The notes under the pieces are model-generated. The model was not told where the DNA came from. It made no database searches and saw only the letters and a list, made by a program, of their open reading frames with translations. Shown here in pieces: positions 1 through 11,178 of a DNA stretch of 64,000 nucleotides (its first letter is position 1; the number at the start of each line of letters is the position of its first letter). The DNA is from Isoetes taiwanensis. Lineage: Eukaryota; Streptophyta; Lycopodiopsida; Isoetales; Isoetaceae. A program made the position numbers and the translations under genes. The stretch is taken from assembly GCA_021234155.1 (NCBI GenBank), contig JAJEKV010000206.1, positions 250,001 to 314,000 on the forward strand. The letters run 5' to 3'.

Positions 1-2
1 TG

Positions 3-1961
3 GATAAAATTTATTATAACAGCACATTCAAGACTGTCCTCTGCAGATTTTTTGGAAATTCTGGTTATGACATTTGGGAAAATACAGTCTTTGGATGGAG
101 ATATACCAGCAATCTAAAAGATATGTTTTACAAACCAAAAATAGTTTTTACCAGTCTTATCGAGCCTACATGTATATGTAACATACCCAGGTTACAAAAA
201 TTTGTTGATCCCAAAATCGGGCATATTCGCACGACTGACATCAATATTATACACAACAAGGGGTTGAGGAATTGGTTTGCACTCGGATTGAATCATATAC
301 CTGATCATCCATTCAGTATTGATCTTTTTATGACCGAAGTTGAGAGTACCATAGAGCAATTTTTTGCTGTTCACAGATTCTCTTTGAGTGAATTTAATGA
401 ACAGGTCATTGAGCAATGTAAAAGTGAGTTAAAAAAGGAAATCAGGTGGCTTGCAAAAAGATTTGTGGAAAGTAACAGTGACTCAAAGAAAAAATTCTTG
501 AGTACTGATGATGCAGTTATCAGAAATATGGATTGGTTGGTGAATAATTTGTATATCTCTCGGTGCCGATAAAGCGACTAATAATCCATTTTTATCCGCC
601 CAACGATATTAGGAATGAGGCAACAATCAGACTAAACAGTAATGATTTTTGCAAATGTGCAACTTTAAAGGATGATTTAATAGCTCAGATTCAATCTGAC
701 ATTATTGGTATTTTGGGCGAAGGACATATATTCAATCTTGAACTACCTTATCTACTTGGCATCTTTAAAGCACACAAGTTTGAATACAGATGGATTACCA
801 ATGCACATGATACTATTTTTTCCACCATTGCTTCTATTATAGCAGCAGGGTTAAATCTGATTTTGGATATTTGGCCAACAATTTGCCATGAGAAATGCAG
901 TGCAGCTAATATTTTTCAGAAGAATAGCATTAAAGCAGCATGGGTAGTAAATTCTATGTATGATGTGGTATGTAATCTTCCTCCTAAAATATATGATCTC
1001 TTTGTAGCAGATATTACCAAGTGCTATGAAAACATACCTCTAAGTGGTGAATATGGAATCTGCAATATAATGGAAAAGGTTATATGTATGGCTTGGAGCT
1101 TCAAAAGAAAGGTTAATCATGCAGCTGATATGTGGTACAAAATTTTGGATGATGGCAAGATTAAAATTGAGTGGAAAAATAAAACTCCAGAAAGTAACAT
1201 ATGGCATAAGATGGACAGAAATTTGTTTATTCAAATAAACAAATGGCTGCTTAATAACTGCTTTCTTTTAATGCATAATGGAATTTATAGGCAAACTAAA
1301 GGCATCCCAATGGGATTTGCTTCAAGCCCAGGTTGGTGCAACTTATATCTTGCTTGTTTTGAGCTGGATTTTATCTTAAAACTAATTGCAGATGGAAGAC
1401 TTATGGAAGCAGCTGCTTTCAAGTTCACTTTTAGATATATTGATGATCTTCTTAGCATCAATAATCCAAGTATCAGAACTTTTCTTGGGCTTAGCAACAT
1501 AAGCAGCAGCATAAGCATTTATAACATGGATTACATTGGTATCAAGGATGAAACTGTATATTGCAACCAGGACACATCATTTGGGAAGAAAGTGGACTTC
1601 CTAAACATTACTATTGATATTGTGGCCAGACATGTTGGAATGTATAATACATACGTGTTTGACAAAAGAAATAACTTACCTTTTTATGGCTTCAAGGTTT
1701 ATACATGCCAAAGAATTTGTGAGACCTTATATTATGGCATGTAATGTGATCATTTCACAGGTCCAACCATTATTATATGCACACAGCAATCCCTTTCGGG
1801 CAGCAGATGACTTATTGAATCTTATTAATTGCTTTATTGATAAAGGCTTTAAGAAGAAGGACGTATGGCATAAAGTTCTCAGGGTATTGAGAAAGGAGAA
1901 TTTTCCAGGCTTGAAATATGATATAAAAATACTGTTATTCGAATTGGGCAAATCCTGGTAA
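3..1961 (+). pseudogene. Reverse transcriptase, 3' part of gene (left unit)
   Basis: This is the C-terminal RT domain of a retroelement-type reverse transcriptase whose 5' part lies left of the window. RT motifs run in order: PYLLGIFKAHK near 746-778, motif A VADITKCYE near 1,004-1,030, motif B GIPMGFASSPGW near 1,303-1,338, motif C YIDD at 1,436-1,447, and KVDFLNI near 1,588-1,608. The tail (SRFIHA to CFIDKGF) resembles the end of Penelope-like RTs found in many eukaryotes; that placement is from memory of the family pattern. No GIY-YIG endonuclease follows. The frame breaks near 555-610 and 1,700-1,745, and both breaks coincide with CAG/CTG sites read differently in the right copy, so the gene may be intact in reality. 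Confidence 0.85.
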
Positions 1962-2581
1962 TATTCTAATGTAGGTGGCAAAAGTGGTCCCAAACATAGG
2001 GATCTATTGATTCATTAGCAAAGGTTTTGCTAAGTATGATTTTTGGCACATGGTACTCAAGGTTTTGAGTAAAGAAGAGTTCCTAACACTTAAATAAGTG
2101 ATCAATTTTTTAGCATTTGAGTTGAGTAAAATCAAGTTAAAGTAATGTATTTGGCAAAGGGGTTCCCTTGCATGAGAACCACCATCTTTATTGTTAGCTG
2201 TTGACCTTTCTCTAAGATTAAGCAGTACTCTTGATATTGCTTGCACTTTATTTTATGGACATCTGATACTAGCTTTAGGTTGGTTTTGAACACCTCTTTG
2301 AGGTAAATAAATCCTAGTGTCATTTTCTGCACTATATTCTGTCAATATCTGATACGAACTTTATGCTATTACTTGGATAATTTGATTAAGTAAAGTTTTG
2401 CAGTAAAGCAAAATACATATCTGTAGTACAGTTGGAAAAAACAACAAAAATTGTTGCCAATGGTTATAGTAAATTGGCACATAAACAAGATCTTAAACTA
2501 TACATTATGGTACTAATGTTCATACTCCTGCTTTGTTATAACAGACACAAGTTAAAACTCGGGCTTTAAAACAAAAAAAAG
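1962..2581. other. Convergent 3' spacer between RT and B3-like genes
   Basis: This AT-rich stretch of about 620 bases separates the stop of the RT gene from the stop of the minus-strand B3-like gene. It is kept in both tandem copies (right copy 11,179-11,792). It starts with a degenerate repeat of the RT gene's own last segment: phrases like 'attgataaaggctttaag' are echoed by 'ttagcaaaggttttgc' at 2,019-2,034. I see no open frame of note. Confidence 0.5.
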
Positions 2582-3470
2582 CTAAGACTTGGTCTTCCGA
2601 ACGCGGTGTAGTGCAGCACCTTTCAGGATCTTCATATCCCACTCTAGTATGTTTCCATTATAAGTAAATTCAAGAACATCTCCAAGGGATAAACCAAACA
2701 ATTTCTTAAAACTGTTCCAACCCCCTCCTAGGCAGCTTCTGCTACTTTTGGCCACCAGGGAACTCTTTCGGTTTCCTGGTCCAGTAATCACAACTGTATA
2801 TCCCCTTGGTGAACTGCGATGCTTGTTTTCATTCTCTAGTACCTAGTTATAATAATAAAAAAAATCTCTACTGAGAACCTTAACACAATGCATGGAATTT
2901 AAATATAAATATACCAGGCCTCGGTTGATATTGGCTCTCAGTAGTGTGACACGAAAAGGTTTATGAGATGGTGGTTCATCTTCGTCAGAAGTGTCATCAT
3001 CGGATGTATCTAGTTCGCTACATTTGACTGGTTCAGTAGCACCATGCTGATTTTTGACACCACGCTGAGTCTTAGTAGGCTTGCTGTGACTGGAACTTCC
3101 AAGTTGCCAGTTACCAATAGGTTTCACGCGATAGTTTCCATCGCAGATCTGGGCAGTTAAGCGAGTCCCATGGTTAGACAAACTACATAAAAGTGCAGTC
3201 CCTTCTACCATGTTGTTTCCCTTTAAATGTTTGACCGCCGGTGAAGAATGTTCGGCCGCCCACAAAGTGGCTATATATATGGAATACTCCTTCCGATTTG
3301 GTCCCACACCAACAATAGCATCGATCTCGAGCGAGCAATACTCCCCGGCTTCTGAAAAATCTCGACACGTTTAAAACCTATAAAGGAAATAGTCATAAAA
3401 GAATGTATCGTAATTTTTGCTCACCAAAGAAATGACCGAACTTGACATCTACTAAAACACTTGCCGCCAT
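2582..3470 (-). CDS. B3-like domain protein, three exons (left unit)
   Basis: The best model has three exons on the minus strand: 3,470-3,425 (starts MAASVLVDVKFGHFF), 3,377-2,915 and 2,842-2,582 (ends RVRKTKS). All introns have GT..AG ends and the last junction is in phase 0. The summed length is one base short of 771, so an intact protein would have 256 residues; the single break lies at a CAG-like site near 3,350-3,356. The C-terminal 90 residues (FRVTLLRANINRG .. GYTVVITGP .. GWNSFKKLFGLSLGDVLEFTYN) fit the plant B3 DNA-binding fold, including the GW..F....L..GDV..F signature. Before it lie an acidic linker (DTSDDDTSDEDE) and an N-terminal region I do not recognise. It converges on the RT gene and is present in both units. 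Assignment to B3 is by motif only. Confidence 0.65.
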
Positions 3471-3882
3471 AGCCGAAAATAGGAAGGAAATATGGACTTG
3501 GAATGCTGAAAGGCGGCTTCGGCCAGGAAATAGCTTATAAAATGAAGATTTATTGGGATTTAACGTAATTATGATATATCTACTCTATTATTGCTGGTGT
3601 AAGGCCTATTTGACGGCTCTAATTATTACATGCCTAGGATAGCAGCTATTACATGCTTGGCATAAGGGCTCTGAGGTTATCTATCTCGGAACCAGAATAA
3701 AATTGGTTTATATCCTTAATTAATTTGAATCCAGATTATTTGGGTATAATATTATGTTCCTCCTTAGCTATTTCATGGTATTCTATGATTTATAAGCATT
3801 ATTCGACACTACTCTTTGTAACCTCAACCAATTCTTGGTTTTCACTAATACCCCTTAGAGTTTTTTTTACTCTCAGTCGGCA

Positions 3883-3914
3883 GGAGGGTCCCTTTGCTAG
3901 CAAAGGGATCCTCC
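3883..3914. repeat. 32-bp near-perfect palindrome
   Basis: The core CCCTTTGCTAGCAAAGGG is a perfect 18-bp palindrome flanked by GGAGG and CCTCC, with a two-base mismatch on each side. It is present unchanged at 13,074-13,105 in the right copy. On RNA it would form a strong hairpin. Confidence 0.9.
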
Positions 3915-3968
3915 AATCCTTTTTGCTAACATTTGGGACCTTATCTGCCTTCCGGTAGGAGGTAGGGA

Positions 3969-3990
3969 TATATATATATATATATATATA
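3969..3990. repeat. TA microsatellite
   Basis: This is an uninterrupted TA run. The right copy has a shorter run at 13,157-13,177, a typical length difference between tandem copies. Confidence 0.9.
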
Positions 3991-5174
3991 CACAATCTTA
4001 ATCTAGTTATTAGCCTTAGTTCCCTCTAAGTCTTATGTCCCATCATATAATCCAAGGGTTTGTATTATCTTGGTGGTAATAATGGTATATGGACAAATTA
4101 CTTGGTCATATAAATGCTGGGGATACCTTGTTTAAGTTAAGGGGATCAATCTATCTCTATGGCTTTGGAAATTGAAACAAATTGTTGGCATGAACTTGTA
4201 CCCTTGAAATAATAATTTAACCCATGTATCAAATGAAAAAGTTGTTTTTGGGCTTGAAGGTATTTCTCAGTAAATACTCGTTTCTGTAATGTGGTCGTGT
4301 CCCACACTAGTAGTGGACATAATTTAGATTGATTTAGATGATGGTAATTTGTTGCCATTTGATCATCTTGTGATATATATAAAATACTAGGTAGCTTGAT
4401 AATCTTGGGTTTTGTTGATGTCTAAGTTTCTTGAGGCATCTAAGGCTTTTTCCTATCAAATACAGGTTGAAATGTGGAACATGTGCATAATATAAGTATT
4501 ATAGCAATTGGTAAAGGTTGGTATGTAGTTTTTAATGTTGTGCATGATATTGCTATGCCATGGGATAATCATTTGGAAGTCATTTGAAAATCCTTTGTGT
4601 AGGATTTAGTAAGGCTGGTATTATGCATGTAAACCTTGGGATAGGAAATAAAAATATTCTAACTAGAGCTTGTGAATAGAATTTGATACTTCTTTAGACA
4701 CATTGTTATAATGATCCTAATTTGTTGTGAAATAAAGAGGAGTGGATTAACCTAAGGTTTTATTGATATTTGCTGGCTGATGCAGGGATAAGTAATTAAC
4801 CAGAAATTGTTTACATAAAATTTACTTATGCCTACCATAACATATAAGTATATTGTTTTTGTGCATGAGGCCTTTAGGTTTGATTTAATTTGTTGAATAT
4901 GTGGATGGAGGCCACAAGTAACATAGTCTTAAGGAACATTGGTAATTGTTGGAATAGGTAGGTGGGTAGCATCATTGGACATGAGCAGATGAACTATTGG
5001 ATTAATTGTTGTAAAACAAAAATAGACCATTTTAGGTCAATTTGTCTTTGGTACACAAACCATAGTATAGGGTCGAAAATAAATTTATATGTCAACACTT
5101 ATGGGCTATTTTTATTATTTTTATTATTTTTATTATCTTTATTCATTATCTGGTGATATGTGGTATCGTAAAAA

Positions 5175-5202
5175 AAACCCTAATATCGGCTACAAACCCT
5201 AA
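5175..5202 (+). promoter_or_regulatory. Two telo-box motifs upstream of the RT gene
   Basis: AAACCCTAA occurs at 5,175-5,183 and again at 5,194-5,202. Telo-boxes are known plant promoter elements, common in translation and cell-cycle genes, and are identical to the plant telomere repeat. They lie about 250 bases upstream of the TATA box and are conserved in the right copy (14,364-14,372 and 14,383-14,391). Confidence 0.6.
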
Positions 5203-5453
5203 CGATGGAGCTCTGAAGATGCTTTTGACGGATGGCGGTAGACGGATCCCTAACTGATTGATCTGGACAATTTTATTTTCGAATTATGGTTGATCATCAA
5301 CATGCAAAATTTCTGCCACAAAGTTTTCGTGACTGAGTGTTCAAGTAACGGTTTTCGGGTTTATCTTGCTTTACCTAAGTAGTCTTGTAATTGTTAGGTA
5401 AACTTGGATTGATTAACTGATGATTATGGCCTAATCTGGCCGATGGATTGAAC

Positions 5454-5461
5454 TATAAATA
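5454..5461 (+). promoter_or_regulatory. TATA box of the RT gene
   Basis: TATAAATA lies 32 bases before the first ATG at 5,493, so the 5' leader would be only a few bases long if transcription starts about 30 bases downstream. It is conserved at 14,641-14,648 in the right copy. Confidence 0.55.
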
Positions 5462-5492
5462 TTTGGGTTCCTTTAATGTAAAACCCTGAGAC

Positions 5493-8400
5493 ATGAGTAA
5501 GGCGAGGCTGACACTGAGGGCGATTACAATAAAAGGGCGCATAAGGGCAAAGCTCATAGAATTCCTTAGAAGAAATGGTTTGGAGCACGCTAGCCCCCAA
5601 CCTTCCAAAGCACAATTGGTTGAGCTCAGAGGGCAAATGGCCTTGATCCCAATGGGGCCAAGAATGATTCTCGCATTGTTAAGTTTCTCCCAAGCTTAAA
5701 CCCATGTGTGAACGTCCCCAATGTCTCCAATGTCTCAAAAGTTCCAGATACCTCCTGCAGCATTGTGGAGATGGTAGCTGATACAGAAAGTGAAGAAGAT
5801 ACCGATTGTGATGTCCAAACCGAATCGGGTTCCCCTTCTTGGTTATTTGGTGTTGAATTTTGCATTTCCCTCGCTGAATTTATTGCTTACCTTTTTGTTA
5901 ACTTATTGCTTGATTGTCATTCTCCTATCATTTAAGTTAAATATTACTTATTCCTATGAGATGGAGTAAAGTTTAGTTTATATCCGCCCCGGCATTCTTT
6001 GAAGGTTATACATAGCATGTGGTTAAAATCTTAGCCCATATTCTCGCCTTTATAATCTGTCTTTTCGGCAATCGCACAAATATACCCAAAGATTTGATGG
6101 AATTTAGGCTTTACAATTGGTTTAATTTTAACTTATATCTCGCCTTATTAAATACATGTTTTGTGGTCTGATCCTAGGTCCACTTAGTGTGGTGTAAATC
6201 TTTTTGAAAAGCCCTTGTTTAATCATTGGATAATTTTGTTATTAATTAATTATCCTATATGATAGCAGATTTGTAACTTTGTCATGTTAATGTTGTTTTT
6301 CTCGCTTAGATCGATAGGTTGGTAAACTCCTTTCTTTAAATTCATTACTATTTGGATCTCTAATCCTTTCCTATGACTATTTAACTAATATTCTCTATTC
6401 GTGGGTAAAGGGCGTAAAATGCCAAGAGAGTTCATTGCTTACATTAGCGATGAGTGTTTCTTACCCTCTTTTGGCTAATTAATGCTATTTGCTGCCAGTA
6501 ACCGACCTCTCTTCTCCGCATTGTTATTTTGCATGATGATTGAAGATGGTAAATCGGTCGATGAACGATTTTTATAAACCATTGTATGTGAGTTTTTTAT
6601 ATTACATAATTGGATGGTAAGAAATTACCTTAACTATATTTCAAAAGTTATTCCTTGTGATGGATATATTTGACTTATCTGCAAGTAATGGAAAATTCTA
6701 CAAATGGTTGGTCTAAATTTGGATTATAAGATCCTGGTTGGAAAATTGTAGTGGTCTTAATCATGAATACATAAATAATAAAATTATTACCTAACCTATA
6801 AGTGGCATTATTTGTGCTTAAACTTCTTCATAAATTAATGTATTGAATTATTCATAATAGGTTTGGGTTTTGAATGGTTTTATTTATGGATATGGCAGTA
6901 TCTATTAGCTGTTATTACTTCAACATTGAAAGGTTTGCATAGAATTCTTTTGGCAGAACTTTTTATGGCTTGAATATGGGAAATATGGTTATAAAATTTT
7001 CAGTCCCAGGACCTCTATGGTTTCCCTTTTTAGGGTTCAATAAATTCAGGTGTCCTATTTAGTTAGTATAGGGCTCCGTGGATGTCTAGTTAATACAAAA
7101 GGTCTTGGCTAGGCCGGTCTATATATCTCCCCACTTTGGATCACTAGTCTTACTAGTGTGAATCATAGAGGTCATTGGGACTTATGTTTTATGTTTTATG
7201 TTATATGCTTTCATTCTTATATATTGAATCTTATATGTCTTTTAGGATGCTTTCTCTGCTATATTCTAAGTTTTATTTGTGATATAGGAAGCAAATACTC
7301 GGATAAATGACAATCGAACTTTCCAAGCAAACATACTAGCAATCGTTGAGAATGATGTCAATAATTCAAATGAAGGCGATCCGGATGGCTTCCCTAATTG
7401 GTAAACGGGATATTCGAAATAGGCATAAGGGCACCTAATAAGGTCGTTCAAATTTGGATTGCATGCATCAAGCTACCCGAGGGTACACAACCTTTAATCT
7501 GCAAAGAATGTACACTTGGTGATGGTGATATTTCTGCTATTCTTTTCTTGGGGTTTAACAACATGCTGGGACTAGTCTCAAGTTTTAAAGATGTGGATTA
7601 TGGAAAGTGCCATGACTTGATTATTGAGGCATACAAGAATCTTCCAAGTGCACATATGAATGCCGATAGTAAGGATTTTGCATGATCTTCTAGCCTTTAT
7701 CAAAGGTCCGACCGCTTTGGAAAATGGAATGCACTTAAGTTTACTTATACTCCAAACAATAAAATGGATCTTGCTAAGGAGACCGGCGCAAATCCAAAGC
7801 TTCCTTAGATAAGCGCCTCTTTGATATTGCTGATGTGAATGATGGGGATCATTCTGTGGCTTCTAACCTTGGTAATGGTTCTTCTGGCTCAGAGGAGAAT
7901 ATTATGGAAGAATTAGAAACATACAACCTTAAGGAACTGAATTTGTTTAACAGTGGAAGTTTTCCAATTATGTCCAAGCAGAATGTGGAGATTCATGGTG
8001 ATCAATTCCAGCAAGTGCTTTGGGCCAGCAAAAATCTTGGAGTTATAGCCCCCATTAGTAAAGAGTCATTAATAATGCTGGCACGTTTAAACCCTGATGA
8101 GGTATCTAAGGCTGAGAAGGATGCTATCTCCTTTACTAAGCATATCAGGAAAATTACTTTAAAGTTACCTTTTGGTATTGAGATGCTGGAGAAGAAATGT
8201 GTAATAGGAAATGAACTGTATATTGGTCAAAAGGGACATATGGCCAAGACCAATGAACCAAGGATTGATTTCTACTTAAAACGCATTTGGAGGACATACT
8301 GCCCTTTCTTTAAATGTAATTGTGATCAGGTTACAGATGAAAAATGCCCAGATAATATCATATGGGTAGACCATATGATATGGTTCATGCTGAATAATTT

Positions 8401-11178
8401 GGACAGAATATGGCCTCAACAGAAAATTCAGATGAGGTTTGCCTTTATGGCTAGATGGCTGGCTACTGATCCCATTAAGAAGGTTGTCCTCTCATATATT
8501 GGGTACCTCAAAATACGTGATCTCATGTTCAGAATGACTCACAGGCTTGCTGAAAATGATAAAACTAATTTCAAACTGGAGTTTGGTAACTCAAGGGCAG
8601 TGGACATCATTGAAAAAACTATCAAGTCTAGGAAGTTCTTGATGGATCATCTACATGATAACTTGGCGGCTTTGGTTATGCACCTTCCAAGAAAAGAAAT
8701 CAGAATATTAATCTTTATTAGGTGTATTCTTAGGCGCCTAAACTGGTGCGAAATAACACTGAAGTTGCAGGAAATGAGCATGCTATTTTGGGCAAAGCTA
8801 CTGTTTCACACAGTATTTCATTCTAATTTGCAGGTATGACACTTATAATGAAACATGCACTGCATGTAAATCTGACCTCAGGGTCAAAATATATGGGTTT
8901 ATCCCTAAATCTTACCTATATGGGTTCTATCCCTTAAAATTCTACCAGTATATATGGGTTTATCCCTAATTCTCTGCCAATATGTATGGGCTTATCCCAA
9001 TTTTCTGCCAGTATTATTAAAAATTGGAAAAACAATTTTGAATATCTTGTCTTAATATCTTTTTGGAGTATCTGAATATGGATTGTTGTTTTAAACAGAA
9101 AAGAAGGATTTTGAGCACCAGAATAGATGGAAGAGTCAAGCTACAAGTAATTAAGGAGAAAACTAAGACAAAATATGTACATTTAACTTATTTCTCAAAG
9201 GTAGTGGATAAAATTTATTATAACAGCACATTCAAGACTGTCCTCTGCAGATTTTTTGGAAATTCTGGTTATGACATTTGGGAAAATACAGTCTTTGGAT
9301 GGAGATATACCAGCAATCTAAAAGATATGTTTTACAAACCAAAAATAGTTTTTACCAGTCTTATCGAGCCTACATGTATATGTAACATACCCAGGTTACA
9401 AAAATTTGTTGATCCCAAAATCGGGCATATTCGCACGACTGACATCAATATTATACACAACAAGGGGTTGAGGAATTGGTTTGCACTCGGATTGAATCAT
9501 ATACCTGATCATCCATTCAGTATTGATCTTTTTATGACCGAAGTTGAGAGTACCATAGAGCAATTTTTTGCTGTTCACAGATTCTCTTTGAGTGAATTTA
9601 ATGAACAGGTCATTGAGCAATGTAAAAGTGAGTTAAAAAAGGAAATCAGGTGGCTTGCAAAAAGATTTGTGGAAAGTAACAGTGACTCAAAGAAAAAATT
9701 CTTGAGTACTGATGATGCAGTTATCAGAAATATGGATTGGTTGGTGAATAATTTGTATATCTCTGGTGCTGATAAAGCAGCTAATAATCCAGTTTTTATC
9801 TGCCCACTGCATATTAGGAATGAGGCAACAATCAGACTAAACAGTAATGATTTTTGCAAATGTGCAACTTTAAAGGATGATTTAATAGCTCAGATTCAAT
9901 CTGACATTATTGGTATTTTGGGCGAAGGACATATATTCAATCTTGAACTACCTTATCTACTTGGCATCTTTAAAGCACACAAGTTTGAATACAGATGGAT
10001 TACCAATGCACATGATACTATTTTTTCCACCATTGCTTCTATTATAGCAGCCGGGGTTAAATCTGATTTTGGATATTTGGCCAACAATTTGCCATGAGAA
10101 ATGCAGTGCAGCTAATATTTTTCAGAAGAATAGCATTAAAGCAGCATGGGTAGTAAATTCTATGTATGATGTGGTATGTAATCTTCCTCCTAAAATATAT
10201 GATCTCTTTGTAGCAGATATTACCAAGTGCTATGAAAACATACCTCTAAGTGGTGAATATGGAATCTGCAATATAATGGAAAAGGTTATATGTATGGCTT
10301 GGAGCTTCAAAAAGAAAGGTTAATCAAAACGGTGATATGTGGTACAAAATTTTGGATGATGGCAAGATTAAAATTGAGTGGAAAAATAAAACTCGAAAAG
10401 TAACATATGGCATAAGATGGACAGAAATTTGTTTATTCAAATAAACAAATGGCATGCTTAATAACTTTCTTTTAATGCATAATGGAATTTATAGGCAAAC
10501 TAAAGGCATCCCAATGGGATTTGCTTCAAGCCCAGGTTGGTGCAACTTATATCTTGCTTGTTTTGAGCTGGATTTTATCTTAAAACTAATTGCAGATGGA
10601 AGACTTATGGAAGCAGCTGCTTTCAAGTTCACTTTTAGATATATTGATGATCTTCTTAGCATCAATAATCCAAGTATCAGAACTTTTCTTGGGCTTAGCA
10701 ACATATAAAGCAAAGATAAGCATTTATAACATGGATTACATTGGTATCAAGGATGAAACTCAGATATTGCAACCGGGACACATCATTTGGGAAGAAAGTG
10801 GACTTCCTAAACATTACTATTGATATTGTGGCCAGACATGTTGGAATGTATAATACATACAGGTTTGACAAAAGAAATAACTTACCTTTTATGGTTTCAA
10901 GGTTTATACATGCCAGCAGCTGTAGACCTTATATTATGGCATGTAATGTGATCATTTCACAGGTCCAACCATTATTATATGCACACAGCAATCCCTTTCG
11001 GGCAGCAGATGACTTATTGAATCTTATTAATTGCTTTATTGATAAAGGCTTTAAGAAGAAGGACGTATGGCATAAAGTTCTCAGGGTATTGAGAAAGGAG
11101 AATTTTCCAGGCTTGAAATATGATATAAAAAAATCGTTATTATTGAATTGGGCAAATCTTGGTAATATTCTAATGTAG
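5493..11178 (+). CDS. Multi-exon reverse transcriptase gene (complete unit)
   Basis: I propose three exons. Exon 1 starts at 5,493 (MSKARLTLR), has a SAP-like helical stretch (KLIEFLRRNGL .. KAQLVELRG) and an acidic DTESEEDTDCD patch, and its donor is uncertain. Exon 2 starts at 7,288 after gatatag and ends at 8,833; its long N-terminal region (LGVIAPISKESL .. WLATDPIKKVVL) matches no family I know. Exon 3 runs from 9,102 (phase 0, after a GT..AG intron) through the RT motifs: motif A ADITKCYE near 10,212, GIPMG near 10,505, YIDD near 10,640, and a stop at 11,178. Frame breaks occur near 7,398, 7,686, 10,055, 10,315 and 10,700. Those in the duplicated part coincide with CAG/CTG sites read intact in the left copy. 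No endonuclease, RNase H, gag or LTR is seen. It may be an endonuclease-lacking Penelope-like element or a domesticated RT. Confidence 0.7.
5936..7287 (+). other. Probable first intron of the RT gene
   Basis: This AT-rich stretch has no coding potential, lies between the exon-1 frame and the acceptor at 7,281-7,287, and runs past the end of the tandem homology at 7,121. Short repeats of 'atgttttatg' occur near 7,185-7,200. The donor was not pinned down; GTGTTG near 5,841 is one candidate. Confidence 0.4.
8834..9101 (+). repeat. RT gene intron with imperfect tandem repeats
   Basis: A phase-0 intron begins GTATGACA and ends TTTTAAACAG, joining LQ to KRRIL. Inside it, a 30-37 base unit of the form 'tatgggtttatccctaa..tgcc' repeats about four times between 8,888 and 9,012. 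No frame stays open through this intron without using intron sequence. Confidence 0.7.

Larger units (their letters stand above)
3471..5174. other. Intergenic spacer of the tandem unit
   Basis: This lies between the divergent starts of the B3-like gene (minus) and the RT gene (plus). It is AT-rich, holds a 32-bp palindrome and a TA run, and has no convincing coding frame. It presumably contains both promoters. It is conserved in the right copy at 12,667-14,363. Confidence 0.6.
1..7121 (+). repeat. Left copy of a 9.2-kb tandem unit
   Basis: This stretch aligns nearly base for base with 9,205-16,316, at an offset of 9,204 at the left and 9,195 at the right. It holds the 3' half of the RT gene, the convergent B3-like gene, a spacer, the promoter region and first exon of the next RT gene, and part of its first intron. 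The alignment stops at 7,121, where the right copy runs into unrelated copia sequence. Outside CAG/CTG contexts I saw only scattered differences, for example near 2,124, 4,514 and 4,600, so the duplication is recent. Confidence 0.95.

Noticed and set aside
5171-5206. Telomere array
   Set aside because: Only two separated telo-box units are present, with no (CCCTAAA)n run, so it is not a telomere or interstitial telomeric block.
9063-9101. Translation start of the RT domain at 9,063
   Set aside because: This ATG lies inside the proposed intron; the phase-0 GT..AG junction 8,833/9,102 joins two conserved coding blocks better.
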